Shown: piece after piece, positions 55,184 through 64,000 of the stretch
Layout: every line of letters starts with the position of its first letter
Numbering within the stretch: position 1 is the first letter of the stretch
Translations under genes and position numbers: made by a program
Source: Liolophura sinensis
Lineage: Eukaryota; Mollusca; Polyplacophora; Chitonida; Chitonidae
Reading direction: 5' to 3'
Length of the DNA stretch: 64,000 nt
NCBI RefSeq assembly: GCF_032854445.1
Contig: NC_088305.1
Span: forward strand, 7,131,606-7,195,605
Notes under the pieces: model-generated
Seen by the model: the letters and a program-made list of their open reading frames with translations, nothing else
Database searches by the model: none
Told to the model about the DNA's origin: nothing

Positions 55184-55411
55184 ATCAGTTTGTGGGTAAA
55201 AGGTCAGCAGTGGAATATGCCTAATTTTAGATATTCCAACAATATGGCCCGCAATCGTGGAGGGCCATATAAGACTGAGCCCGTGACAGATCTAACCAGA
55301 TGGCGTTTAACGTGTGAAGGGGGTCGACAGACATGGCGCTACGTACCTGACGGGGAAACACCAGAGAGAGAGCAGACTCTGCTGGAACGTCACTCCCTGG
55401 GGCTGGAGACG
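55184..55411 (+). CDS. LSS: LSS exon 1 in window (coding from 55217; residues 1-65)
   Basis: A long T-rich tract and GCTCGACAG acceptor precede it, so an upstream non-coding exon is likely. It encodes the N-terminus through R-G-G-P-Y-K-T-E-P and ends H-S-L-G-L-E-T at donor GTAGGC. Its last 21 coding bases and donor are duplicated 89 bp downstream. Confidence 0.95.
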
Positions 55412-58400
55412 GTAGGCAGCTGCTACATGATTGTATGATAGCAGTAATGACATGTCAGCCAGGGGAGACATCTGGGTGCCACTCCATGGGACTGGAGACT
55501 GTTAGGCAGCTAGTGAACAATTGTGTGATAGTGGTAATGACATGACAGGCAAGGGAGACAACTGGAGAGCCCCCGTCACAGTCTGAACAATTAGTGTCAT
55601 CAGTGAGCTAAATTTCCATTTTGATTGGCTTTAACATATACGTTTACATGTATTACAGATTTGAAATGTTTTATTGTCCCCTTTGGAGGAGGGATTGAAG
55701 AGTCCACCTGGACTAAGAGAAATGTGTGTCTTTCAGGCACTTCTCCTTTTGGTGTTCGTTTGTCTGTCCCTCTGTCTGTGTGGCCTAACTGCGTTGTATC
55801 TTTGTGCATCTACATTTACAATTTCAGTGCTATGGGACTGCTTCGGTGGTCTAATGGTTAGAGCGTCCTCTTCAAAGTCAGGAGACCCGAGATCAAACTC
55901 GGGTTACCAAAGACTTGTAATGGTAGTTGTTGCTGCCTTGCTTGGTGCTCATCACTGAGATGTTAGAGCAAGGAAACAGGCCCGCTTGGCCCAGTGTCAG
56001 TTTAATGTGACTGAGTGGAGTGTGATGTCTTGTGTCTTCGGCATGATACATATGTACTTCAGTGGCGGCAGAACTTTAGTAGCATGGACTCGCCCTGCCA
56101 CAAGAAGGCACAGTATATGTACACACACCTAATGACTCCTCGTCGTCATACGACTGAAAAATTGGTAAACACGACATTAAATCCCAAGCAGTCAATACTA
56201 TTGATTAAAGCCAGTTTATCCAATGGCACATACACGTACCTCACCTTCCCAATGTTAACAGCAAAGTTTGTAAGCAGAGTGCATCATGTTCCATTTATTT
56301 CAAGACGCGAAATCAAACCCGGGTTTGGTCAAATCAGAGACATCAAATATGGTACTTGATGCTGCCTCGCTTTGTGATCAGCACTGAGGGGTTAGAGCAA
56401 GGAAACAGGACTGGTTGGCCCATTGTCAGTATAAAGTGACTGGGTGGGGTGTCATGTCTGTTGTCTTCAACATGATACTTCAGGTAGGCGGCAGCACTAA
56501 TGAGCCTTCATCGTTGTATGAGAGAAAAATTTGTAGGTGTTTTGGGGCAGAAAGTGTTAAAATTGCTATTGCATTATGATGGTGATGTGTACATGTATGT
56601 ATATTGTTAAAGTCTGGGAGTTCTGTCACCCACAGACACAGCTTGCCCCTCGCCTGCCCAAAGCCACAACAGCCCAAGAATCTGCTCACAATGGCATGAA
56701 GTTTTACAGTCAGCTCCTGGCAGAAGATGGTCACTGGGCAGGGGATTATGGGGGACCTCTCTTCCTGATGCCAGGTAAAATAAGTTAGATATGGACAAAT
56801 GTTATTTGAGATGTTAATACTTCCAAAAGTTCTGATGATAAGCTGTAAATTACAGATGGTTTGTAGTGACTTGTTTTATCACTATTTAAATGTCTTAGCT
56901 GCCTCCACCCAAACTTCATGTGTAGCATGTTTAGAGTAAATCAAACCAGACAGGCAGTTACAATCTCTCTGTCATGAGGGTTTAAAAGTACTGTAGTGTG
57001 TTTTCCCAGATGATTGGTGCTCGTCTCTTTAATGAAATGCCAATTAGTATACATTGTGCAATTTAAGTTCAAACTTTTAAAAGTGCCTGTAGAAATTATT
57101 GTTTACACACATTTTTAAATGAGTCATTTTAGATATTCTTTTCATCTACAAGTGTAAATTGTAAATTTATCGGTTTACTATAAAACTTGTAGTAAAACTT
57201 ATGCCAGTTTAATATAGCTTATCCTTGTTTTGTGTATATAGACCGTGCTTTGTTTTGTTTATAGATATGCGTATCCATGTAGATTTATTGTTTTATCACT
57301 CAACGCCCAGTAAATTAGGTTGGTCCTAAGGGTTTCCAGCTGTAGGGTTTACAAATACAGGGTGTCCAGATGTAGGGTTTACATATACAGGGTTTCCAAA
57401 TGTAGGGTTTACAAATAAAGGGTGTCCAAATTTTAGGGTTTACAAATACAGGGTTTTTCAGATGTAAGGTCTACAAATACAGGCAGTCCAGATGTAGGGT
57501 TTACAAATACAGGGTTTCCAGATGTAGGGTTTACAAATACAGGGTTTCCAGATGTAGGGTTTACAAATACAGGGTTTCCAGATGTAGGTTTTACAAATAC
57601 AGGATTTCCAGATGTAGGGTTTAGAAATACAGGGTTTCCAAATGTAGGGTTTACAGATACAGGGTGCCCAACTGTAGGGTGTACAAATACAGGCTGTCCA
57701 AATGAAGGGTTTACAAATACAGGGTTTCCAGATGTAGGGTTTACAGGCTGTCCATATGCAGGCAGAAGGGTGTCAAAAATGAAAAAAAAGGATCTCCAGG
57801 ATCAGTTAGTGCCTTGGGTAATCTGATTTTGAGATCTGAGATAACACTAACAGTGTTGTTTTCTCTTTGATCTCCTCAGGCCTGGTTATTGTTTGCTACA
57901 TCACAAAGACAGAGTTCACCAGAGAACAGAGACTGGAGATGATCAGATACCTGCGCTCTGTGCAGTGCCCTAGTGGAGGATGGGGACTGTTAGTATTCAT
58001 CCACAGTGTGCATGTACACGGTGACTGTCACAGTCAATTGGGGTACCAGTAATGAATCATGACTGTCACAGTCAATTGGGGTACCAGTAATGAATCATGA
58101 CTGTCACAGTCAATTGGGGTACCAGTAATGAATTATGACTGTCACAGTCAATTGGAGTACCAGTAATGAATCATGACTGTCACAGTCAATTGAGGTACCA
58201 GTAATGAATCATGACTGTCACAGTCAATTGGGGTACCAGTAATGAATCATGACTGTCATAGTCAATTGGGGTACCAGTAATGAATTACGACTGTCACAGT
58301 CAATTGGGGTACCACTAATGAATCATGATTGTCACAGTCATTTGAGATACCAGTAATGAATTATGACTGTCACAGTCAATTGGGGTACCAGTAATGAATT

Positions 58401-61400
58401 ATGACTGTCACAGTCAATTGGGGTACCAGTAATGAATTATGACTGTCACAGTCAATTGGGGTACCAGTAATGAATTATGTCACATAAGCAGCTCTTTGGC
58501 TGCTGTTAAATAAGTTGAGACATTGACTTGTCAGCATTAACACTCTACAATGTGCATTTATTTATATATTTGACTGGTGTTTTACGCATTACTCAAGAAT
58601 ATTTCACTTATGCGATGAACGCCAACATTATGGTGAGAAGAAATGGGGCAGAGCCATCTGCAGGGTTGGTGGCAGAATTTCCCATGTATGACTGGAGAGA
58701 AAGCCAACATGACCTGGACTCATTGTGATCCATGAGCACGCTAACCACTTGGCCACAGATGGCCCCTGGGTATATACGGTGGCTGTTGAGTGGACAATAC
58801 ATCTTCATTTTTTTCCTCTATTTTTTGTTATACCTCTTTTCCACATTAAAAAAAATTCCAATTAACTATTTACATACATAGCCACACAGAAATTTTATTA
58901 ATTTATGTGATTGGTGTTTTACGCCGTACTCAAGAATATTTCACTTATGCGACGGCAGCTAGCATTATGATGGGAGGAAACCACGACCATCCGCAGGTAG
59001 CTGCCAGTCCTTCCCATGTACCATAGAAATAATAGTCTGGGAAAGAGTATTCACTCATTGGACTCGGACATTTTAAACCATTCCCTAATTTGTCTCTTTA
59101 CAAAGTGTACAAAAATTTGTCATGAGTATTCATGAAGACATCACTTCCTTCTGTTTCTGCGTTTACACTTTTTTCCCTCCTCTCCTGTCATGCCTGGGAT
59201 TGTCTGCTGGCAACCTTCTGGTCGTTGTGGGATTCTTCCTTTGCTCTGCCCGGTTTCCTCCCACCAAACTGCTGGATGTAGTGGTAGAAGTGAACTATTC
59301 CCGAGTACAGCAGTAGACACCTGTCAAATAAATAAATACACATTTTTGCGCATGTGTTTCAGACACATTGAGGGCCCTCCGACGGTGTTCGGGTGTGCGT
59401 TGAACTACGTGACGATGCGGTTACTAGGGGTGGGATCAGATGATAAAGACCTTGTCAAGGCCAGACAAATTCTACATAAATTAGGTAGAGTCTAGTCCAA
59501 CATTTGAACATTGGTTGAAGACCATTTGTCTTTGAGCACACATGTATCCCTTTGTCACATGGGAAAATTTGGCTGTAAGTTGCCGAAGGTAGGTGGGTCA
59601 CCCCGGGCAATTCAGGCTCTTTGACCAATAAAACACTCTGATAGGGCTAAAGTGAAAGATTCCTAAGTGTGGTGTTAATCAGTAATTGAATAAATATAAA
59701 ATAAATAGAACAGCATAATGAACTGCAATTTAGATGTGATGTAACTCTGTTCCTAATGTACATGTACATGCCAAACTCCTGAAAATTTAACACGAGTTAC
59801 AATGTAAGGTTTTACCGTACAACAGTCCACTGTTTAGGAGAAACATACAGTAATCCAAAGGAATAATAAATGTTTTTGTGTAGCATGTGTTTTACCTAAA
59901 CAACCATTGCTAAGCAATCTTTTTACGCTGTGAGCTTTATTTACATATATCTTTGGTTATATTCATGAAACATTCATATGGATGAGCAGAAAAACATAAT
60001 TGTACATGTTTAAATGTTATTGATTTCATTCTGTTCAGCGTGCATTTAATTCAGGGTTATCTCCCCTGTTATTATACCTGTTTCTCTTCTTCCAACCCCA
60101 GGTGGCGCCTGTGCCATACCATCGTGGGGGAAATTCTGGTTAGCGGTGCTCAATGTGTACAGCTGGGATGGCATGCACTCTCTGCTCCCAGAAATGTGGT
60201 ATGTTATGCAGGCAGGAGGGACGAGCTTTAGACAAACGCAAATCTTTGTAAAATTTCAGTCAAATACCAATCAAATAAATAAATCATAGAATTTCAGTGA
60301 CATTTAGAGAGAGCTATGCTAGAAATTTGTACAAGCCATAAATGTATTTCTTGATCGAATTCATCTGAGCCATCACAAGTTAAAGGACCATTCCTTCTTG
60401 TGGAAATCAGGCTGCGTGGAGTTATACATACATATATGTTTAGAGAGTAACAAAACATAGAAATGGATTGATTTATTTGTTTGATTGGTATTTTATGCCA
60501 TACTGAAGAATATCTTACTTATACGATGGCCAGCGTTATGGTAGGAGTAAACCGGGGGAAACCCACGACCATCTGCAGGTTGCTGCCAGACCTTCCCACT
60601 TACGGCCGCAGAGGAAGCCAGCATGAGCTGGACTTGAACTCACATCGACGGCATTGGTGAGAGGATCTTGGGTCATTACGCGGGGCTAGCGCGCTAACCA
60701 ACTGAGCCACAAAGGCCCCGAAATGGATTGAGTGAGTGAGTGAGTGCTTGGGGTTTAACGTCGTACTCAACAATTTTTCAGTCATATGACGACGAAGGAA
60801 TCATTAGGGTGCATGCACGTGTAATGTGCCTCCTTGTTGCAGGACGGATTTCCACCGCTCTTTTATTTAGTGCTGCATCACTGAGACGACTTACCGAAGG
60901 CAAGTAAGACGCCCCGCCCGAGCCATTATACTGATACGGGTCAACCAGTCGTTGCACTATCCCCTTCATGCTGAACGCCAAGCGAGGAAGTTACAACTTC
61001 CTCTTTTAAAGTCTTAGGTGTGACTCGACCAAGGATTGATCCTGGATCTACCGGTCCCGAAGCGGACGCTCTACCAACTGTGTTATCCGGGCTGGTGAAA
61101 TGGATTGAGCACCAGGACAAAGACCACTCCATGGATCACTTCAATTTACTGAATTAAGCGCTGTTAGATTTTTGGATTATAAGCTAGGTGGGCAATGTGG
61201 ACTGAATTGATGCCAGTGATGTTACCTTTGTATTTGTAGGTGCCCATCATCCAATCATTCATCATTCAATCAGTGAATGTTGTTGTGGTTTACTCAGGAC
61301 TGTCACCTTACCTATGTGTTTTTTATGTCTCTGTCAGACTAGGGGACCAATCACCCCTCCAGTGAAGAAATCCTGAAATAAATCATCAGTAAATCAGTGT

Positions 61401-63227
61401 AGTTTTTCACCTGTACAATTTCTGATCTCTACCCGACTGTGTACCCATTCACCCTTCCAATCAGTCAGTGAATGTTGTTCTGATTTTCTCATGATCCTGA
61501 CCTGTACATTTTCTGACCTCTACCAGACTGTGTACCCATCAACCCATCCCCCTCCCCCCAACCCCCCCCCCCCAAATCAGTCAGTGAATGTTGTCGTCAT
61601 TTTCTCATGATCCCGACCTGTACAATTTCAGGTCTCTACCAGATTGGGTACCCATCCACCCCTCCAATCAGTCAGTCAATGTTGTCATGATTTTCTCATG
61701 ATCCCGACCTGTACAATTTCAGGTCTCTACCAGATTGGGTACCCATCCACCCCTCCAATCAGTCAGTGAATGTTGTCGTCATTTTCTCATGATCCTGACC
61801 TGTACAATTTCAGGTCTCTACCAGATTGGGTACCCATCCACCCCTCCAATCAGTCAGTGAATGTTGTCGTGATTTTCTCATGATCCTGACCTGTACAATT
61901 TCAGGTCTCTACCAGATTGGGTACCCATCCACCCCTCCAATCAGTCAGTCAATGTTGTCATGATTTTCTCATGATCCTGACTTGTACAATTTCAGGTCTC
62001 TGCCAGATTGGGTACCCCTCCACCCCTCCAATCAGTCAGTCAATGTTGTCGTGATTTTCTCATGATCCTGACCTGTACAATTTCAGGTCTCTACCAGATT
62101 GGGTGCCCATCCACCCCTCCAATCAGTCAGTGAATGTCGTCGTGATTTTCTCATGATCCTGACCTGTACAATTTCAGGTCTCTACCAGATTGAGTACCCA
62201 TCCACCCCTCCAATCAGTCAGTGAATGTTGTCGTGATTTTCTCATGATCCTGACTTGTACAATTTCAGGTCTCTACCAGATTGGGTACCCATCCACCCCT
62301 CCAATCAGTCAGTGAATGTTGTCGTGATTTTCTCATGATCCTGACTTGTACAATTTCAGGTCTCTACCAGATTGGGTACCCATCCACCCCTCCAATCAGT
62401 CAATGAATGTTGTCGTGATTTTCTCATGATCCTGACTTGTACAATTTCATGTCTCTACCAGATTGGGTACCCATCCACCCCTCCAATCAGTCAGTCAATG
62501 TTGTCGTGATTTTCTCATGATCCTGACTTGTACAATTTCAGGTCTCTACCAGATTGGGTACCCATCCACCCCTCCAATCAGTCAGTCAATGTTGTCGTGA
62601 TTTTCTCATGATCCTGACTTGTACAATTTCAGGTCTCTACCAGATTGGGTACCCATCCACCCCTCCAATCAGTCAGTGAATGTTGTTGTGATTTTCTCAT
62701 GATCCTGACCTGTACAATTTCAGGTCTCTACCAGATTGGGTACCCATCCACCCCTCCAATCAGTCAGTCAATGTTGTCGTGATTTTCTCATGATTCTGAC
62801 CTGTACAATTTCAGGTCTCTACCAGATTGGGTACCCATCCACCCCTCCAATCAGTCAGTCAATGTTGTCGTCATTTTCTTATGATCCTGACCTGTACAAT
62901 TTCAGGTCTCTACCAGATTGGGTACCCATCCACCCCTCCAGTCAGTCAGTCAGTCAATGTTGTCGTGATTTTCTCATGATCCTGACCTGTACAATTTCAG
63001 GCCTCTGCCAGATTGGGTGCCCATCCACCCCTCCAATCAGTCAGTGAATGTTGTTGTGATTTTCTCATGATCCTGACTTGTACAATTTCAGGTCTCTACC
63101 AGATTGGGTACCCATCCATCCCTCCAAGCTGTGGTGTCACTGCAGACAGGTGTATCTGCCCATGGGCTACTGCTACGGAAAGCGCTTCAGTGCCCAGCTA
63201 GACTCGCTTATCCAGGAGCTCAGGAAG
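55184..63227 (+). CDS. LSS: lanosterol synthase (oxidosqualene cyclase), first six exons, 3-prime incomplete
   Basis: Cyclises (3S)-2,3-oxidosqualene to lanosterol on the ER membrane. Coding exons 55217-55411, 56636-56774, 57880-57988, 59363-59484, 60102-60198 and 63092-63227 join in one frame to 266 residues, against about 732 in the human enzyme. Recognisable family blocks are [95 protein letters not shown] and [20 protein letters not shown]. The catalytic DCTAE region lies further downstream and is not in the window. The ATG at 55217 is the first in the open exon; 55244 has the better Kozak context (AACAATATGG) and is an alternative start. Arrays occupy introns 2, 3 and 5; the last one copies this gene's exon 6 acceptor. 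Confidence 0.98.
55391..55568 (+). repeat. 89-bp tandem duplication of LSS exon 1 end and donor
   Basis: CACTCCCTGGGGCTGGAGAC at 55391 recurs as CACTCCATGGGACTGGAGAC at 55480. The following intron words TGATAGCAGTAATGACATG and TGATAGTGGTAATGACATG are also copied. The donor changes from GTAGGC to GTTAGG. Confidence 0.92.
55842..56200 (+). repeat. SINE family 2, near full length
   Basis: tRNA-like head (GGTGGTCTAATGGTTAGAGC, then GAGATCAAACTCGGG), a long body with CATGGACTCGCCCTGCCAC, and the 3-prime end GACTGAAAAATTGGTAAACA plus AAATCCCAAGCAGTCAATA. The cloverleaf ends do not pair, so it is not a tRNA gene. Confidence 0.8.
56305..56545 (+). repeat. SINE family 2, truncated second copy
   Basis: Repeats the body of the preceding element (GCACTGAGGGGTTAGAGCAA, GGAAACAGGACTGGTTGGCC, GCGGCAGCAC). 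The 3-prime end is degenerate. Confidence 0.7.
56636..56774 (+). CDS. LSS: LSS exon 2 (residues 66-112)
   Basis: Acceptor TCACCCACAG, donor GTAAAA, ends in phase 1. Encodes [10 protein letters not shown] and the [18 protein letters not shown] block. Confidence 0.96.
57335..57760. repeat. 30-bp minisatellite in LSS intron 2, about 14 copies
   Basis: Unit GGTTTCCAGATGTAGGGTTT plus ACAAATACAG. It lies 90 bp upstream of the exon 3 acceptor and contains acceptor-like TTTCCAG and ATACAG words. Confidence 0.95.
57880..57988 (+). CDS. LSS: LSS exon 3 (residues 112-148)
   Basis: Acceptor GATCTCCTCAG, donor GTTAGT. Encodes [16 protein letters not shown] and ends inside a Leu codon that the next exon completes before H-I-E-G. 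Confidence 0.96.
58015..58480. repeat. 38-bp minisatellite with hairpin core, about 12 copies
   Basis: Unit TGACTGTCACAGTCAATTGG plus GGTACCAGTAATGAATCA. TGACTGTCACAGTCA is a perfect 6-bp stem with a 3-nt loop. The array starts about 30 bp after the exon 3 donor. Confidence 0.95.
58553..58765 (-). repeat. SINE family 1
   Basis: Reverse copy from ATATATTTGACTGGTGTTTT to CACGCTAACCACTTGGCCAC. Confidence 0.8.
58900..59025 (-). repeat. SINE family 1, 5-prime truncated
   Basis: Reverse 3-prime half: TTATGTGATTGGTGTTTTAC, AATATTTCACTTATGCGAC, CATCCGCAGGTAGCTGCC. Confidence 0.8.
59185..59337 (+). repeat. SINE family 1, diverged
   Basis: Forward copy with GTCTGCTGGCAACCTTCTGG, GCCCGGTTTCCTCCCACC and a GTCAAATAAATAAATA tail. 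The ORF across it is not a gene. It ends about 25 bp before the exon 4 acceptor. Confidence 0.75.
59363..59484 (+). CDS. LSS: LSS exon 4 (residues 148-189)
   Basis: Acceptor CATGTGTTTCAG, donor GTAGAG. Encodes [16 protein letters not shown] and the [15 protein letters not shown] helix. Confidence 0.96.
59490..60095. other. LSS intron 4, no distinct feature
   Basis: AT-rich intron with an isolated SINE-like tail (GAATAAATATAAAATAAATA) at about 59690. Confidence 0.5.
60102..60198 (+). CDS. LSS: LSS exon 5 (residues 189-221)
   Basis: Acceptor TTCCAACCCCAG, donor GTATGT. Encodes [20 protein letters not shown] and M-H-S-L-L-P-E-M, ending two bases into the conserved Trp codon. Confidence 0.96.
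60473..60719 (-). repeat. SINE family 1, full length, with target-site duplication
   Basis: Reverse copy from tail (TTATTTGTTTGATTGGT) to head (GCGCGCTAACCAACTGAGCC). Flanked by GAAATGGATTGA at 60460-60471 and 60720-60731. Confidence 0.9.
60733..61096 (-). repeat. SINE family 2, full length, with target-site duplication
   Basis: Reverse copy: (GAGT)n tail, CTTGGGGTTTAACGTCGTAC, CAATTTTTCAGTCATATGAC, then GCCTCCTTGTTGCAGGACGG and tRNA-like head CGGACGCTCTACCAACTG. Flanked by GAAATGGATTGAG at 60720-60732 and 61097-61109. The left copy is shared with the neighbouring family 1 SINE. Confidence 0.9.
61325..63091 (+). repeat. 91-bp minisatellite built from the LSS exon 6 acceptor and 36 coding bases, about 18 copies
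   Basis: Each unit contains GATCCTGACCTGTACAATTT, CAG, then GTCTCTACCAGATTGGGTAC and CCATCCACCCCTCCAA. The last 36 bases match the start of exon 6 with one mismatch, a synonymous CAC/CAT His difference. Decoy exon starts with intact AG lie at 61632, 61723, 61814, 61905, 61996, 62087, 62178, 62269, 62360, 62542, 62633, 62724, 62815, 62906 and 63001. At 62451 the AG is mutated to AT, and the two oldest units at about 61430 and 61510 are diverged. A C-run at 61547-61575 could form a minus-strand G-quadruplex. Confidence 0.97.
63092..63227 (+). CDS. LSS: LSS exon 6 (residues 221-266)
   Basis: Completes the Trp codon and encodes [28 protein letters not shown] and a helix ending L-I-Q-E-L-R-K at donor GTGAGA. 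The only copy of the repeat that continues into family sequence, so 63092 is the functional start. The remaining exons lie beyond the window. Confidence 0.96.
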
Positions 63228-63234
63228 GTGAGAC

Positions 63235-63635
63235 AGTTCTATTATCACAACCCCGGGTGACACCATTCCCAATACATGTAGGTACATGTACATGGACATT
63301 AAATTTCAGCTAACATTCTGTAGGCTTTGTAGAACTTTTTCGTTATAAGTTTTAATTACCCTAATTTCTCAACGTTTACGCATGTGAAAGAGCCAATTTC
63401 AGTGCAGCCTATGCACATATTTAATTTGATTTTGGAGACAAAACTACATTGGTTGGATTAGCCAAGTTTAGGGCATCACAAAAAGTATACTGTTATCAGT
63501 CTACACAGTATACAATAATGCCTTCAGAAAATGCTTGAATAAACACCTTGCAAACATGGGAAAGGGTTGCAGTATGACAAAGTATCAGACCAGTAGGCTT
63601 TATTTGAAACTTAAGGACTTTGAGACATTTTTGTG
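63235..63635. other. LSS intron 6, no distinct feature
   Basis: Unique AT-rich intron sequence. Confidence 0.5.
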
Positions 63636-63651
63636 GGAACTGTGTTTGATC

Positions 63652-63808
63652 GATTTATTTATTTGATTAGTGTTTTACGCCGTACTCAAGAATATTTCAC
63701 TCATACGACGTCGGCCAGCATTATGGTGGTTGGAAACCGAGCAGAGCCCGGGGGAAACCCACAACCATCCACAGGTTGCTGACAGACCTTCCCACGTACG
63801 GCTGGAGA
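63652..63808 (-). repeat. SINE family 1, 5-prime truncated, with target-site duplication
   Basis: Reverse copy flanked by GGAACTGTGTTTGAT (about 63636-63650) and GGAACTGTATTTGAT (about 63809-63823). Confidence 0.85.
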
Positions 63809-64000
63809 GGAACTGTATTTGATGTATATGTATCATTATTATACAAGACTTTCAGTACCGATTGCATGTAGAGCAGATTAATTAAAAAACTTAAAGTAAA
63901 GCAGACAATGTTGATTCTTTGTAGTCAGTCTTGACATGACTGTGGAATGATTATGGCTTTATTATACCACATTGGCAGTGCTGCAGCCACAGGATTGCAT

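Noticed and set aside
55842-55920. tRNA gene
   Set aside because: A and B boxes are present but the acceptor stem does not pair, and SINE body and tail follow.
62736-63260. ORFs overlapping LSS exon 6 in other frames
   Set aside because: Repeat shadows. The true frame is fixed by the lanosterol synthase family sequence.

Overview
This is animal genomic DNA. It has spliced genes with GT-AG introns, tRNA-derived SINEs, foldback elements and many long minisatellites, and no operons. The SINE families (one with a tRNA-like head, TTCAAGTCC B box and an AATCAAATAAATAAA tail; another ending in a TTGAGTACGACGTTAAACCCCAAGCA-type tail) look like repeats I associate with marine molluscs. That taxonomic reading is inference and was not tested by search.

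Layout. 1-4979: repeats and a foldback element, no gene recognised. 4980-18486: ten plus-strand exons of an SLC28 concentrative nucleoside transporter. They join in one frame into 623 residues plus a stop; the extreme N-terminus is missing. 18487-55183: a roughly 37 kb repeat-rich stretch. It contains at least three paralogous terminal exons (about 25.9, 41.4 and 50.7 kb) that encode glycosylation sites, one transmembrane helix and a cytoplasmic tail ending in D-[IL]-L-P. Several short exon-like ORFs lie between them, two of them faintly like the C-terminal half of a ZP domain. 55184-63227: the first six exons of lanosterol synthase (266 residues, about 36% of the enzyme), continuing beyond the window.

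Main observation. Seven tandem arrays here begin inside, or exactly at, the edge of a coding exon, and their repeat unit carries the splice site or stop codon. They are the SLC28 exon 6 donor (43 bp, about 52 copies), the SLC28 stop codon (63 bp, three copies), the lanosterol synthase exon 1 donor (89 bp, two copies), the lanosterol synthase exon 6 acceptor plus 36 coding bases (91 bp, about 18 copies upstream of the real exon, 15 with an intact AG), and the stop codons of all three transmembrane-tail paralogues (73, 65 and about 100 bp). I know of no described mechanism that focuses minisatellite birth on exon borders. This recurrence is the best candidate for something undescribed in the window.

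The two recognised genes are unrelated in function: sodium-coupled nucleoside uptake at the plasma membrane, and the cyclisation step of sterol synthesis in the ER membrane. Nothing suggests they are co-regulated. The mid-window transmembrane family has no function I can name.
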